A stretch of DNA of 64,000 bases, taken from the NCBI RefSeq assembly GCF_027557445.1, contig NZ_CP106841.1, forward strand, positions 1,040,001 through 1,104,000, written 5' to 3'. The position numbers and the translations under genes were made by a program. Of the stretch, positions 1-8,685 are shown in pieces (the first letter of the stretch is position 1; each line of letters starts with the position of its first letter). The notes beneath the pieces were generated by a model. That model was given only the letters and a program-made list of their open reading frames with translations. It did no database searches and was not told where the DNA came from. This DNA comes from Paenalcaligenes faecalis (GTDB lineage Bacteria > Pseudomonadota > Gammaproteobacteria > Burkholderiales > Burkholderiaceae_B).

Positions 1-8
1 CAATCGAG

Positions 9-1855
9 TGGGAGTGACGGGCACTGGCTGGCAATGTCTAGCAACGGCAGGCATTTCGGCTGAGGGTAAAAGAACTTTCCGCTAAGCGATAGACTGTATG
101 TAAACACAGTATTGCAAGGACGCGGAACATGCCTCATGTGGCGGCCAGGACGGCCAGCCGGGATCGGGATACTGGTCGTTACCAGAGCCACCGACCCGAG
201 CAAACCCTTCTCTATCAGATCGTTGACGAGTATTACCCGGCATTCGCTGCGCTTATGGCAGAGCAGGGAAAGGAATTGCCGGGCTATGTGCAACGGGAAT
301 TTGAAGAATTTCTCCAATGCGGGCGGCTGGAGCATGGCTTTCTACGGGTTCGCTGCGAGTCTTGCCACGCCGAGCACCTGGTCGCTTTCAGCTGTAAGCG
401 TCGCGGTTTCTGCCCGAGCTGTGGGGCGCGGCGGATGGCCGAAAGTGCCGCCTTGCTGGTTGATGAAGTACTGCCTGAACAACCCATGCGTCAGTGGGTG
501 TTGAGCTTCCCGTTTCAGCTGCGTTTCCTGTTTGCCAGCCGGCCCGAGATCATGGGGTGGGTGCTGGGCATCGTTTACCGCGTCATTGCCACGCACCTGG
601 TCAAGAAAGCGGGCCATACCCACCAAGTGGCCAAGACGGGCGCGGTCACCCTGATCCAGCGTTTTGGATCGGCGCTCAATCTGAATGTTCACTTCCACAT
701 GCTGTTTCTCGACGGTGTGTATGTCGAGCAATCCCACGGCTCAGCGCGTTTCCGCTGGGTCAAGGCGCCGACCAGCCCAGAGCTCACCCAGCTGACGCAC
801 ACCATCGCCCACCGGGTGGGTCGCTATCTGGAACGGCAAGGCCTGCTGGAACGGGATGTCGAAAACAGCTATCTGGCCTCGGATGCGGTGGATGACGACC
901 CGATGACACCCCTGCTGGGGCACTCGATCACTTACCGTATCGCTGTCGGTTCACAGGCGGGGCGAAAGGTGTTCACTTTGCAAACTCTGCCGACCAGTGG
1001 TGATCCGTTCGGTGACGGGATTGGCAAGGTAGCCGGGTCCAGCCTGCACGCCGGCGTGGCGGCCAGGGCCGATGAACGCAAGAAGCTCGAACGGCTGTGC
1101 CGGTACATCAGCCGCCCGGCGGTATCCGAGAAGCGGCTGTCGTTAACACGAGGCGGCAACGTGCGCTACCAGCTCAAGACGCCGTACCGGGACGGCACCA
1201 CGCACGTCATTTTCGAACCATTGGATTTCATTGCAAGGCTGGCCGCCCTGGTACCGAAGCCCAGAGTCAACCTAACCCGCTTCCACGGGGTGTTCGCACC
1301 CAACAGTCGGCACCGGGCGTTGGTCACGCCGGCAAAACGGGGCAGGGGCAACAAGGTCAGGGTGGCTGATGAACCGGCAACACCAGCACAACGGCGAGCG
1401 TCGATGACATGGGCGCAACGGCTCAAGCGTGTTTTCAATATCGACATCGAGACCTGCAGCGGCTGCGGCGGCGCCATGAAAGTCATCGCCTGCATTGAAG
1501 ACCCTATAGTGATCAAGCAGATCCTTGATCACCTGAAGCACAAAGCCGAAACCAGCGGGACCAGGGCGTTACCCGAAAGCCGGGCGCCACCGGCTGAGCT
1601 GCTCCTGGGTCTGTTTGACTGACGAGCCTGAAGGCCAACGATACCAATCAAAATGCTGCGTTCACAGCGCCGCGGCAGGGATCCGCCGTGCTGGTTGTCG
1701 GAAAAGGAGCCGCTAGTGGGAAAGAGGAGGGTAAATTTTCAGCGTTGCTGGCTCCCCGTCAGCCGGATTGGGTTGCATCGCAGGGGTGTCGAAAGAGTCA
1801 ACTGCGGTCCAAAGCTGTTGGACTTGGGTGAAAAGGGCGTTTATTCTTCCTATAC
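9..1855 (+). mobile_element. ISCR2 (IS91-like, rolling-circle) element, apparently complete
   Basis: The element contains the full rolling-circle transposase gene and, downstream of it, an origin-like end followed by GTTC. ISCR elements of the IS91 family move by one-ended rolling-circle replication. They lack terminal inverted repeats and target duplications and can carry off DNA next to the origin end. Here that DNA is the tetracycline module. The left limit (terIS, near positions 9-12) is placed from the remembered element length of about 1.85 kb and could be off by several bases. The first bases of the window lie outside or at the very edge of the element. High GC compared with the chromosomal genes marks it as foreign. 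Confidence 0.75.
129..1622 (+). CDS. rcr2: ISCR2 rolling-circle transposase
   Basis: This is a 497-residue HUH-type replicase/transposase of the IS91 family. It nicks one strand at oriIS and drives rolling-circle transposition. An N-terminal zinc-ribbon-like region has Cys pairs in CESC and CPSCG (about residues 76-102). The metal-binding HUH-like motif is NVHFHMLFLDG near residue 185. A tyrosine in LCRYISRP (near residue 325) is the likely catalytic residue. A second Cys cluster, CSGCGG, lies near the C-terminus. The length is full for ISCR2. The start ATG follows a GGA-containing leader and matches the truncated second copy at 4065. I recognise the protein from memory. Confidence 0.9.
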   Translation: MPHVAARTASRDRDTGRYQSHRPEQTLLYQIVDEYYPAFAALMAEQGKELPGYVQREFEEFLQCGRLEHGFLRVRCESCHAEHLVAFSCKRRGFCPSCGARRMAESAALLVDEVLPEQPMRQWVLSFPFQLRFLFASRPEIMGWVLGIVYRVIATHLVKKAGHTHQVAKTGAVTLIQRFGSALNLNVHFHMLFLDGVYVEQSHGSARFRWVKAPTSPELTQLTHTIAHRVGRYLERQGLLERDVENSYLASDAVDDDPMTPLLGHSITYRIAVGSQAGRKVFTLQTLPTSGDPFGDGIGKVAGSSLHAGVAARADERKKLERLCRYISRPAVSEKRLSLTRGGNVRYQLKTPYRDGTTHVIFEPLDFIARLAALVPKPRVNLTRFHGVFAPNSRHRALVTPAKRGRGNKVRVADEPATPAQRRASMTWAQRLKRVFNIDIETCSGCGGAMKVIACIEDPIVIKQILDHLKHKAETSGTRALPESRAPPAELLLGLFD

Positions 1856-1859
1856 GTTC
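1837..1859 (+). other. Putative oriIS of ISCR2 with flanking GTTC
   Basis: About 215 bp downstream of the transposase stop is the sequence GCGTTTATTCTTCCTATAC followed directly by GTTC. ISCR and IS91 origins have a conserved CTTCCTATAC-type core, and the elements insert next to GTTC. The base composition shifts to AT-rich right after it, which fits an element boundary at 1855/1856. The identification rests on recall of the ISCR oriIS consensus. Confidence 0.6.
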
Positions 1860-2000
1860 ATTAGGTCATCTAGCCTTTCTTCCGCAGGTTTTGTTCTTGG
1901 TTTTTTAGGGGGTAATGTCATAGGGTTTGTCTCTTAATATCTTGTGCTAAAAGCAAATCTGATAGGGGTATCATAGCACTTAATATTGATATGCTAAAAC
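1856..2000. other. AT-rich spacer between oriIS and tet gene
   Basis: Together with the ISCR2 tail this makes 378 bp with no gene between 1623 and 2000. The part after oriIS is AT-rich and lies downstream of the tet efflux gene. I see no convincing gene, hairpin terminator or repeat in it. Confidence 0.5.
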
Positions 2001-3203
2001 TTAGCTCGCTGGTAGCTTCGCTATTTTAACTATCTTTTTGGTGCTTCTATAAAAAGATAAAATAAATACAATCAATAAAACATACATTATCGCACCAATC
2101 ATCCATATCCAGCCATCCCAACTTGCCAGTGTTTGACCAAAAATAAAGCTAAATAATAATGGGCCGATCACCCCCGTCGTATTGGTTAAGCTGACTAGAA
2201 CGCCTTGTAGCTTACCTTGGTTAGTTTGATTGACTTGAGCTGACATTAACCCCTGTAAGGCTGGTAGCGCAATACTGCCGCCGGCGAGTAAGATTAATGT
2301 AGGGTAAATCATCCAACCCTTTGTCAATAATGACAAAATAATGAATGCTGCTCCATCAACAACAAAGCCCACAATAATCGTCACTTTTTCATTGAATTTC
2401 TTGGCGATTGCGCCCGCTACAAATGCTTGGAACAAGGCATGCATGATGCCTAACCCCGCTAAAGATAGGCCGATCTCCATACTGCCCCATTGAAAACGAT
2501 GTTCCGTAAATAACACCCATGTCGTTGCTGGAATTTGCCCTATCATTTGAGTCATAAAAAAGATAAATAACAATAGTATGACTGGCTTGATCACTTGCAG
2601 GAAAGGTCGCGAATTTTCTGCTGTTTCTGTGGTGTTTTTTTCAGTATTTTTGATTTTATTATCTTTAAATATCAACATAATAACTAAAAAAGAGAGCGCA
2701 TTTAAAATGGCAGCAATAATAAAAGGAAGATGAGCTGAGAATTGCCCTGTAAAGCCGCCAATTGCAGGGCCAGAGATTAACCCGACACCAAAAGCCGCCC
2801 CTAAGCGTCCAAACCACTTAGTACGCTCTTGTGAAGCAGTATTGTCAGCAATAACAGAAGCGGCGACCGCACCTGTTGCGCCAGTAACTCCAGAAATTAA
2901 TCGCCCAACGTATAGCATCCAAAGTGAGCTAGATAATGCAAGCAAAGTGTAATCCACAGCAGCGCCTGCAAGAGATAGTAGTAATATTGGTCGGCGCCCG
3001 AATTTATCAGACCATTTGCCAAGTAGAGGAGCAAAAAAAACCTGCATGATGGCATACAGTGCCAGCAGGATACCGTAATGATTTGCTAAATTTTCAGCCG
3101 ACACGTATTCACGTAACAATGTAGGCAATACAGGCATGATCAAGCCGATCCCCATAGCATCTAGGGCGGTGATCGTTAAAGCGGTGATCGCAAATTTATT
3201 CAT
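2001..3203 (-). CDS. tetA: Tetracycline efflux MFS transporter, tet(B)/tet(H)/tet(Y)/tet(31)-like class
   Basis: This is a 400-residue, 12-helix major-facilitator antiporter that exports the tetracycline-Mg complex for protons. The start MNKFAITALTITALDAMGIG, the loop-2 motif GKWSDKFGRRP (about residues 62-72) and GVTGATGAVAASVIAD are typical of Gram-negative Tet pumps. It differs clearly from Tet(B) and Tet(H) as I remember them. The pairing with sul2-strA-strB and ISCR2 suggests tet(Y) or tet(31), but I cannot fix the class without alignment. The gene is AT-rich, unlike the ISCR2 and str/sul DNA around it, so it has a separate origin. It is divergent from tetR with two operators between. 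Confidence 0.92.
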   Translation of the reverse strand: MNKFAITALTITALDAMGIGLIMPVLPTLLREYVSAENLANHYGILLALYAIMQVFFAPLLGKWSDKFGRRPILLLSLAGAAVDYTLLALSSSLWMLYVGRLISGVTGATGAVAASVIADNTASQERTKWFGRLGAAFGVGLISGPAIGGFTGQFSAHLPFIIAAILNALSFLVIMLIFKDNKIKNTEKNTTETAENSRPFLQVIKPVILLLFIFFMTQMIGQIPATTWVLFTEHRFQWGSMEIGLSLAGLGIMHALFQAFVAGAIAKKFNEKVTIIVGFVVDGAAFIILSLLTKGWMIYPTLILLAGGSIALPALQGLMSAQVNQTNQGKLQGVLVSLTNTTGVIGPLLFSFIFGQTLASWDGWIWMIGAIMYVLLIVFILSFYRSTKKIVKIAKLPAS

Positions 3204-3211
3204 CGTTTTTT

Positions 3212-3228
3212 CTCTATCATTGATAGAG
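3212..3228. promoter_or_regulatory. tetO1: tet operator O1 (proximal to the efflux gene)
   Basis: The 17-bp palindrome CTCTATCATTGATAGAG matches the classical TetR operator. It lies about 9 bp ahead of the efflux start codon, so TetR binding here would block transcription of the pump. Confidence 0.9.
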
Positions 3229-3239
3229 TTGGAATATAT

Positions 3240-3256
3240 CCCTATCAGTGATAGAG
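3240..3256. promoter_or_regulatory. tetO2: tet operator O2 (proximal to tetR)
   Basis: CCCTATCAGTGATAGAG is the second TetR palindrome, with centre G3248. It lies 28 bp from the first. The dual-operator layout between divergent tetA and tetR is standard for Gram-negative tet determinants and gives autoregulation of tetR. Confidence 0.9.
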
Positions 3257-3265
3257 TGTCAATAG

Positions 3266-3886
<621 letters not shown>

Positions 3887-3907
3887 TAAGGTGTCTGTGT
3901 TTTTAGG

Positions 3908-3935
3908 CTCGCACAATAGGGGGGATTTGTGCGAG
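3908..3935. repeat. Hairpin downstream of tetR
   Basis: There are 9-bp perfect arms (CTCGCACAA / TTGTGCGAG) around a 10-base G-rich loop, 22 bp after the tetR stop. No T-run follows on either side, so it is a weak terminator candidate at best. It may instead be an end of the DNA block that carried tet. Confidence 0.45.
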
Positions 3936-3943
3936 TGGTGGAT

Positions 3944-4036
3944 TTATTTAGAACATTGTTTTTCAATTTGGCGTTTTTGTTCTACCAATTTTTTAGCTGT
4001 TGCCATCGCGAGTTGTTCATCGGCTTGCATTTTTGC
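3944..4036 (-). pseudogene. Possible 3' remnant of an unknown gene truncated by the ISCR2 fragment
   Basis: On the minus strand about 30 codons are open up to a TAA stop and end in KKLVEQKRQIEKQCSK. They encode a Lys/Gln-rich, helix-like tail (QADEQLAMATAKKLV before it). The reading frame is cut at 4036, exactly where the ISCR2 repeat begins. It looks like the end of a real coding sequence brought in with tet, but I do not recognise the family and chance cannot be excluded. Confidence 0.3.
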
Positions 4037-4470
4037 TAAACACAGTATTGCAAGGACGCGGAACATGCCTCATGTGGCGGCCAGGACGGCCAGCCGGGAT
4101 CGGGATACTGGTCGTTACCAGAGCCACCGACCCGAGCAAACCCTTCTCTATCAGATCGTTGACGAGTATTACCCGGCATTCGCTGCGCTTATGGCAGAGC
4201 AGGGAAAGGAATTGCCGGGCTATGTGCAACGGGAATTTGAAGAATTTCTCCAATGCGGGCGGCTGGAGCATGGCTTTCTACGGGTTCGCTGCGAGTCTTG
4301 CCACGCCGAGCACCTGGTCGCTTTCAGCTGTAAGCGTCGCGGTTTCTGCCCGAGCTGTGGGGCGCGGCGGATGGCCGAAAGTGCCGCCTTGCTGGTTGAT
4401 GAAGTACTGCCTGAACAACCCATGCGTCAGTGGGTGTTGAGCTTCCCGTTTCAGCTGCGTTTCCTGTTTG
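4037..4470 (+). mobile_element. Truncated second copy of ISCR2 (434 bp)
   Basis: Positions 4037-4470 repeat positions 101-534 in direct orientation, with no difference that I could see. The match starts abruptly after the tet module. It ends at the G that begins the Tn5393 inverted repeat. Only the transposase 5' end and its short leader survive, so this copy cannot move by itself. Confidence 0.9.
4065..4470 (+). pseudogene. rcr2: 5' fragment of the ISCR2 transposase gene
   Basis: The fragment encodes the first ~135 residues of Rcr2, identical to the complete copy, through the zinc-ribbon region to QLRFLF. The frame then runs into the Tn5393 end and stops at about 4604 after unrelated residues. 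HUH motif and catalytic tyrosine are both missing. An upstream in-frame extension from 3867 is only read-through of the junction. Confidence 0.88.
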
Positions 4471-4550
4471 GGGTCGTTTGCGGGAAGGGGCGGAATCCTA
4501 CGCTAAGGCTTTGGCCAGCGATATTCTCCGGTGAGATTGATGTGTTCCCA
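4470..4550. repeat. Tn5393 terminal inverted repeat (strB side)
   Basis: The segment begins GGGGTCGTTTGCGGGAAGG, a Tn3-family type end. I recognise it as the ~81-bp terminal repeat of the streptomycin-resistance transposon Tn5393. It ends about 25 bp from the strB stop, the normal spacing for this transposon. The partner repeat with tnpA and tnpR is absent, since sul2 follows strA instead. Only this flank of Tn5393 remains. Confidence 0.8.
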
Positions 4551-4575
4551 GGGGATAGGAGAAGTCGCTTGATAT

Positions 4576-5412
4576 CTAGTATGACGTCTGTCGCACCTGC
4601 TTGATCGCGGCCGCGATAGCTAGATCGCGTTGCTCCTCTTCTCCATCCGCGTTCCAAGCTGCGGAAAGGCACCCATAAGCGTACGCCTGGTCGAGCAGGC
4701 GACGCGGATCGACGTCCAGCGCACGAGAGAATGCGTCCGCCATCTGTGCAATGCGTCTAGGATCGAGACAAAGGTCGTCTCTGTCAGCCGGATCGTAGAA
4801 CATATTGGCGGCGCCAAAGCCCACTTCACCGACCAGACCGACGGGATCTATCACCAGCCAGCCGCGACTGGAGAACATGATGTTTTCATGATGCAGATCG
4901 CCATGTAGCCCACGCAGTTCCGAGGCATTGCTCATCATTTGATCGGCTATAATCGCCGCGTGGACGTAGTCAGTTTGACAACCTGCGTTTTGATCATCGC
5001 GCGCCCGCTGAAACAAAGCTGCAAAGCGATCCCGGATCGGGAGAAGGGCAGAAGGCAGGGGTTCCTCAGATGCGGCATACAGCTTCGCCATTAGTTCCGC
5101 TGCAATTTCGGTCGCCTGGTAGTCGCCGTGCTCGGCAACGATGTGAGAGAGCATTCGCTCCCCGGCATATTCGAGCAACATCAGATTGTTCTCACGACCG
5201 AGCAACCGGACTGCTCCCCTCCCATTGCGCCATACCAGATAGTCGGCCCCGCGCAGTTCATCAGCAATGTCTTCTATAGGTTTCAATCCCTTGACGATTG
5301 CAGGAGTCCCGTCTGGCAATGAAACTTTCCAAACGAGGCTGGAAAAGGTGTCCGCAATGAGAACAGGTTGCGAAACGTGCCAATGAGCAGGAAAAACAGG
5401 CGGCATGAACAT
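4576..5412 (-). CDS. strB: Aminoglycoside O-phosphotransferase APH(6)-Id (streptomycin resistance)
   Basis: This 278-residue kinase phosphorylates streptomycin at the 6-OH. I recognise the sequence from MFMPPVFPAHW onward. The choline-kinase-like catalytic loop is LHGDLHHENIMF (about residues 184-195), and the Asp of VIDPVG ligates Mg. I use the internal ATG at 5412 because it gives the known length and overlaps the strA stop as TGATG, the known coupled arrangement. An upstream in-frame ATG would add three residues. It forms the distal gene of the sul2-strA-strB run and appears intact. Confidence 0.97.
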   Translation of the reverse strand: MFMPPVFPAHWHVSQPVLIADTFSSLVWKVSLPDGTPAIVKGLKPIEDIADELRGADYLVWRNGRGAVRLLGRENNLMLLEYAGERMLSHIVAEHGDYQATEIAAELMAKLYAASEEPLPSALLPIRDRFAALFQRARDDQNAGCQTDYVHAAIIADQMMSNASELRGLHGDLHHENIMFSSRGWLVIDPVGLVGEVGFGAANMFYDPADRDDLCLDPRRIAQMADAFSRALDVDPRRLLDQAYAYGCLSAAWNADGEEEQRDLAIAAAIKQVRQTSY

Positions 5413-6215
5413 CAACCCCAAGTCAGAGGGTCCAATCGCAGATAGAAGGCAAGGCGTTCGCGGTCGGGGGCTTCGATCCCCAATACATTGAATAGGACAG
5501 CGAAGGCGCGCTCTGCTTCATCTGGCGCTGCCCAGTTCTCTTCGGCGTTAGCAATCATGAGTGCCAAATCGGCATAGCGATCTGCTGTTCCGAGCCGCCC
5601 AAGGTCGATCAGACCCGTGCATTGAAGAGTTTTAGGGTCCACCATGAAGTTCGGCATGCAGGGATCACCATGGCAAACAACCATATCGGTGCGCTCTTGG
5701 TCGAGCCGCACCGGTAGCTCTCGTTCGACACGAGCCAAAAGATCGAGCTGCGGCGTACTCTTGTCCTCGTCCGGTAAGAAGTCGGGATTGACGGCATTGC
5801 GGGACACCACATCAACGGCGCGTCCGAACATTCGCGACAGCCTGCGCTCAAACGGACATTGATCAACCGATAGGCTGTGAACAGCGCCAAGTTGCTGCCC
5901 CATTGACGGCCACGCTTTGAGCAAATCCGCTCCAGACAGATCAGCCGCCGGTACTCCCGGAATTGCCGTTATCACCAAGCATGCACCCTCCTGTTCCTCC
6001 TGCCAGTTGATGACCTCGGGGCAAGCCACACCTCGACCTTTGAGCCAAATGAGGCGGTCACGCTCTCCAGCGAGCTCACCGCGGCGGGAAGCAGGTGCGA
6101 TTTTCGCGAAGGCATGCCCGTCACCACGTCGAAAAACAAAATCACCAGATTCTCCGCCTCTGACAGGCAACCAGTCAGAATGCGATTCACCAAAAAAAAT
6201 ATTAGTTCGATTCAA
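5412..6215 (-). CDS. strA: Aminoglycoside O-phosphotransferase APH(3'')-Ib (streptomycin resistance)
   Basis: This is a 267-residue aminoglycoside kinase modifying the 3''-OH of streptomycin. The start MNRTNIFFGESHSDW and the end LRLDPLTWG are the complete known protein. The catalytic loop is VCHGDPCMPNFMV (about residues 187-199), followed by the Mg-binding LIDLGRLG. Its stop overlaps the strB start, so translation is coupled. It lies 60 bp downstream of sul2 on the same strand, an order known from IncQ plasmids such as RSF1010 and their derivatives. Confidence 0.97.
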   Translation of the reverse strand: MNRTNIFFGESHSDWLPVRGGESGDFVFRRGDGHAFAKIAPASRRGELAGERDRLIWLKGRGVACPEVINWQEEQEGACLVITAIPGVPAADLSGADLLKAWPSMGQQLGAVHSLSVDQCPFERRLSRMFGRAVDVVSRNAVNPDFLPDEDKSTPQLDLLARVERELPVRLDQERTDMVVCHGDPCMPNFMVDPKTLQCTGLIDLGRLGTADRYADLALMIANAEENWAAPDEAERAFAVLFNVLGIEAPDRERLAFYLRLDPLTWG

Positions 6216-6275
6216 TGGAGGTTCCTTCAGTTTTCTGATGAAGCGCGAATATAGAGAAATATCCCGAATGTGCAG

Positions 6276-7091
6276 TTAACGAATTCTTGCGGTTTCTTTC
6301 AGCGCCGCCAATACCGCCAGCCCGTCGCGCAAGGGGCGCGGCTCGTGTGTGCGGATGAAGTCAGCTCCACCTGCGGCGGCGGCAAGCTCTGCAGCGAGTG
6401 TCGCGGCCCCGACATCCCCCGGACCACGGCCTGTGAGCGCGCGCAGAAAGGATTTGCGCGAAACAGACAGAAGCACCGGCAAATCGAAGCGCAGCCGCAA
6501 TTCATCGAACCGCGCCAGCACCGAGAGCGAGGTTTCGGGAGCAGCCCCCAGAAAAAACCCCATGCCGGGATCAAGGACAAGGCGGTTGCGTTTGATACCG
6601 GCACCCGTCAGCGCCGCGATGCGCGCGTCAAAGAACGCCGCAATGTGATCCATGATGTCGCCAGCGGGTGCCTCGCGCCGATCTGCCTGCCCGTCTTGCA
6701 CCGAATGCATAACGACGAGTTTGGCAGATGATTTCGCCAATTGCGGATAGAACGCAGCGTCTGGAAAACCGCGAATATCATTGAGATAGGCCACACCACG
6801 CGACAAGGCATAGGCTTGCGTCGCGGGTTGATAACTGTCGAGCGAGACGGGAATGCCATCTGCCTTGAGCGCGTCCAGCACCGGCGCGATACGCGCGATT
6901 TCTGTGTCGGACGAAACAGGCGCGGCGTCGGGATTGCTGGATGCCGGACCGAGGTCGATCACATCTGCCCCCTCGGCCATCAGCTTACGCGCCTGCGCAA
7001 TGGCTGCGTCTGGCGCCAGATACCGGCCTCCATCGGAGAAACTGTCCGAGGTTATGTTGACGATGCCGAAAATGATGAGCGATTTATTCAT
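6276..7091 (-). CDS. sul2: Sulfonamide-insensitive dihydropteroate synthase Sul2
   Basis: This is a 271-residue DHPS that replaces the drug-sensitive chromosomal FolP in folate synthesis. The pterin-binding motifs are NITSDSFSDGG (about residues 12-22) and VIDLGPASSNPDA (44-56), with LDPGMGFF and SVSRKSFLRAL further on. Length and both ends match Sul2 as I know it. It is first in a run with strA and strB. Its upstream DNA is interrupted 212 bp away by an IS256-family element in the same orientation. Confidence 0.97.
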   Translation of the reverse strand: MNKSLIIFGIVNITSDSFSDGGRYLAPDAAIAQARKLMAEGADVIDLGPASSNPDAAPVSSDTEIARIAPVLDALKADGIPVSLDSYQPATQAYALSRGVAYLNDIRGFPDAAFYPQLAKSSAKLVVMHSVQDGQADRREAPAGDIMDHIAAFFDARIAALTGAGIKRNRLVLDPGMGFFLGAAPETSLSVLARFDELRLRFDLPVLLSVSRKSFLRALTGRGPGDVGAATLAAELAAAAGGADFIRTHEPRPLRDGLAVLAALKETARIR

Positions 7092-7302
7092 GGGGGCTTC
7101 TATAATAATAATAATCGAGCATGAGTCTCATACGGATGCTCGGGTCGAAAGGGAATCCCCAGGCGAGTAACCTGTTTGCGGTGATCCATTAGCTGCAGGA
7201 GCAGAATAGCATACATCTGGAAGCAAAGCCAGGAAAGCGGCCTATGGAGCTGTGCGGCAGCGCTCAGTAGGCAATTTTTCAAAATATTGTTAAGCCTTTT
7301 CT

Positions 7303-8685
7303 GAGCTATTGTCAAATCTGGTGTTCAAGACGTTGATCAAGCGGCGTCCTGATCGGCTGTGTTCACCTCGATTCCATCTTTAAATCTGACCCCGGTAATC
7401 ACCTTGGCCAGATAACTGAAGCCGCGCTGGCGGCGCCAGTTCTTTTGTGCACACTCTCCCAGCTTGAAGATCATGTGCAGCATTCCGTCTCGCGTCAGGC
7501 AGCCCTTGGATCGCTTGGTTCGATGCCGGATGGTGCCGAACGTCGATTCGATCGGATTGGTCGTCCGCAGGCTCTGCCAGTGCTGAGCCGGAAAGTCGTA
7601 AAACGCCATCAGCTCTTCCCGGTCTTTCTGCAGACAAAGCACCGCTTTCGGGTACTTGGCTTCAAACAGTTTCTCAAACTGGTCGAAGGCCGCTTCAGCG
7701 TTCCCTTTCGTATCGGCCTGCCAGATGTCGTGCAGCGCCGCCTTCATCTTCGGTTGCACCGACTTCGGGGCGCAGTTCAACACATTGCCGGTCTTGTGCA
7801 TCCAGCAGCGCTGTTGGCGAGTCTCGCTGTAGACCTCATCCAGCGCCGCCCAGAAGCCCATGGCGCCATCGCCCACGGCCAGCTTCGGAGCGTTCATGCC
7901 ACGGGCTTTCAGGCCCAGTAATACTTCGCGCCAGCTCTGTGTCGACTCCCGGACACCGTCCTCAATCGCCAGGAACTGCTTCTCACCCCGCTCATTGACG
8001 CCAATGACCACCAGGGCGCACAGCTTGGCGTCCTCAGCTCGCAAGCCGCTGTAAATCCCGTCTACCCACAGATACACCCAGCGATCCCTGTCGAGCCGGG
8101 CTTTCCGCCAAGCCTGGTATTCCTGGCCCCATTGCTGTTTCAGGCGGGCCACTGTGCTGGCTGACAGCCCTTTGGCTTGCGGGCCGACAAGCGCTGCCAA
8201 GGCGGACTCCATCTCACCGGTGGACACGCCCTTCAGGTACAACCACGGCAAGGCCGCCTCCAGGGATCGCGTCTTGCGCACATACGGCGGCACCAGCGCC
8301 GAGCGAAAGGTCACTGGCCGGCCATCCTTGGCACGGACCTTCGGTACTTGAACCGTCACGGGCCCAATCCCGGTCTGGATAGCCCGCTCAGGCTGGTAGC
8401 CGTTGCGCACCACAGCAGCTCGACCATCATCGAGCCGGCGCTCCTGGAACGTCGCCAGGAACTCTGACAGCTCGGCTTCCACCGCCCGCTGGATCAGGTC
8501 TCGGGCCCCTTGGCGCAGCAGGTCAGTCAACGGATCGGCAATCTCCTCTCGACCGGAAAACTCAACAACGTTACTCTTGTTCATGGCGGCGTATTCCTTG
8601 GTTGGCTGATTTGTTTGGCGACTAACAACCAACCAGATACGCCGCTTTCTTTCAATTCCTCAAACACCAGATTCAGTTATAACTC
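7303..8685 (-). mobile_element. IS256-family insertion sequence, complete, 9-bp target duplication
   Basis: The ends are imperfect inverted repeats: GAGCTATTGTCAAATCTGGT at 7303, and at 8685 (complement) GAGTTATAACTGAATCTGGT. The flanks carry the direct repeat GCCTTTTCT at 7294-7302 and 8686-8694. A duplication of 8-9 bp is normal for the family. The total length is 1,383 bp with one transposase gene. Removing the element and one repeat rejoins a continuous AT-rich leader of the sul2 region, so it is a secondary insertion into an existing resistance block. I could not assign an ISfinder name. Confidence 0.88.
7337..8584 (-). CDS. IS256-family DDE transposase
   Basis: This 415-residue mutator-type transposase begins MNKSNVVEFSGREEI. 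I chose the ATG at 8584 because AAGGA lies about 10 bases upstream. An in-frame ATG at 8632 would give 431 residues. Family marks include VQVPKVRAKDGRPVTFRS, the first DDE Asp in YLWVDGIYSGLR (about residues 175-185), VGDGAMGFWAAL with the second Asp, and the C-terminal Glu in RTTNPIESTFGTIRHRT. No frameshift is visible, so the enzyme should be active. Confidence 0.93.
   Translation of the reverse strand: MNKSNVVEFSGREEIADPLTDLLRQGARDLIQRAVEAELSEFLATFQERRLDDGRAAVVRNGYQPERAIQTGIGPVTVQVPKVRAKDGRPVTFRSALVPPYVRKTRSLEAALPWLYLKGVSTGEMESALAALVGPQAKGLSASTVARLKQQWGQEYQAWRKARLDRDRWVYLWVDGIYSGLRAEDAKLCALVVIGVNERGEKQFLAIEDGVRESTQSWREVLLGLKARGMNAPKLAVGDGAMGFWAALDEVYSETRQQRCWMHKTGNVLNCAPKSVQPKMKAALHDIWQADTKGNAEAAFDQFEKLFEAKYPKAVLCLQKDREELMAFYDFPAQHWQSLRTTNPIESTFGTIRHRTKRSKGCLTRDGMLHMIFKLGECAQKNWRRQRGFSYLAKVITGVRFKDGIEVNTADQDAA

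Noticed and set aside
1653..1937. 94-codon plus-strand frame after the ISCR2 transposase
   Set aside because: It crosses the ISCR2 end (oriIS) and its product has no family features. It is a chance frame across an element boundary.
7107..7125. ATA/ATT microsatellite-like run upstream of sul2
   Set aside because: The short TAATAATAATAAT tract is part of the usual sul2 leader and no phase-variation context is present.
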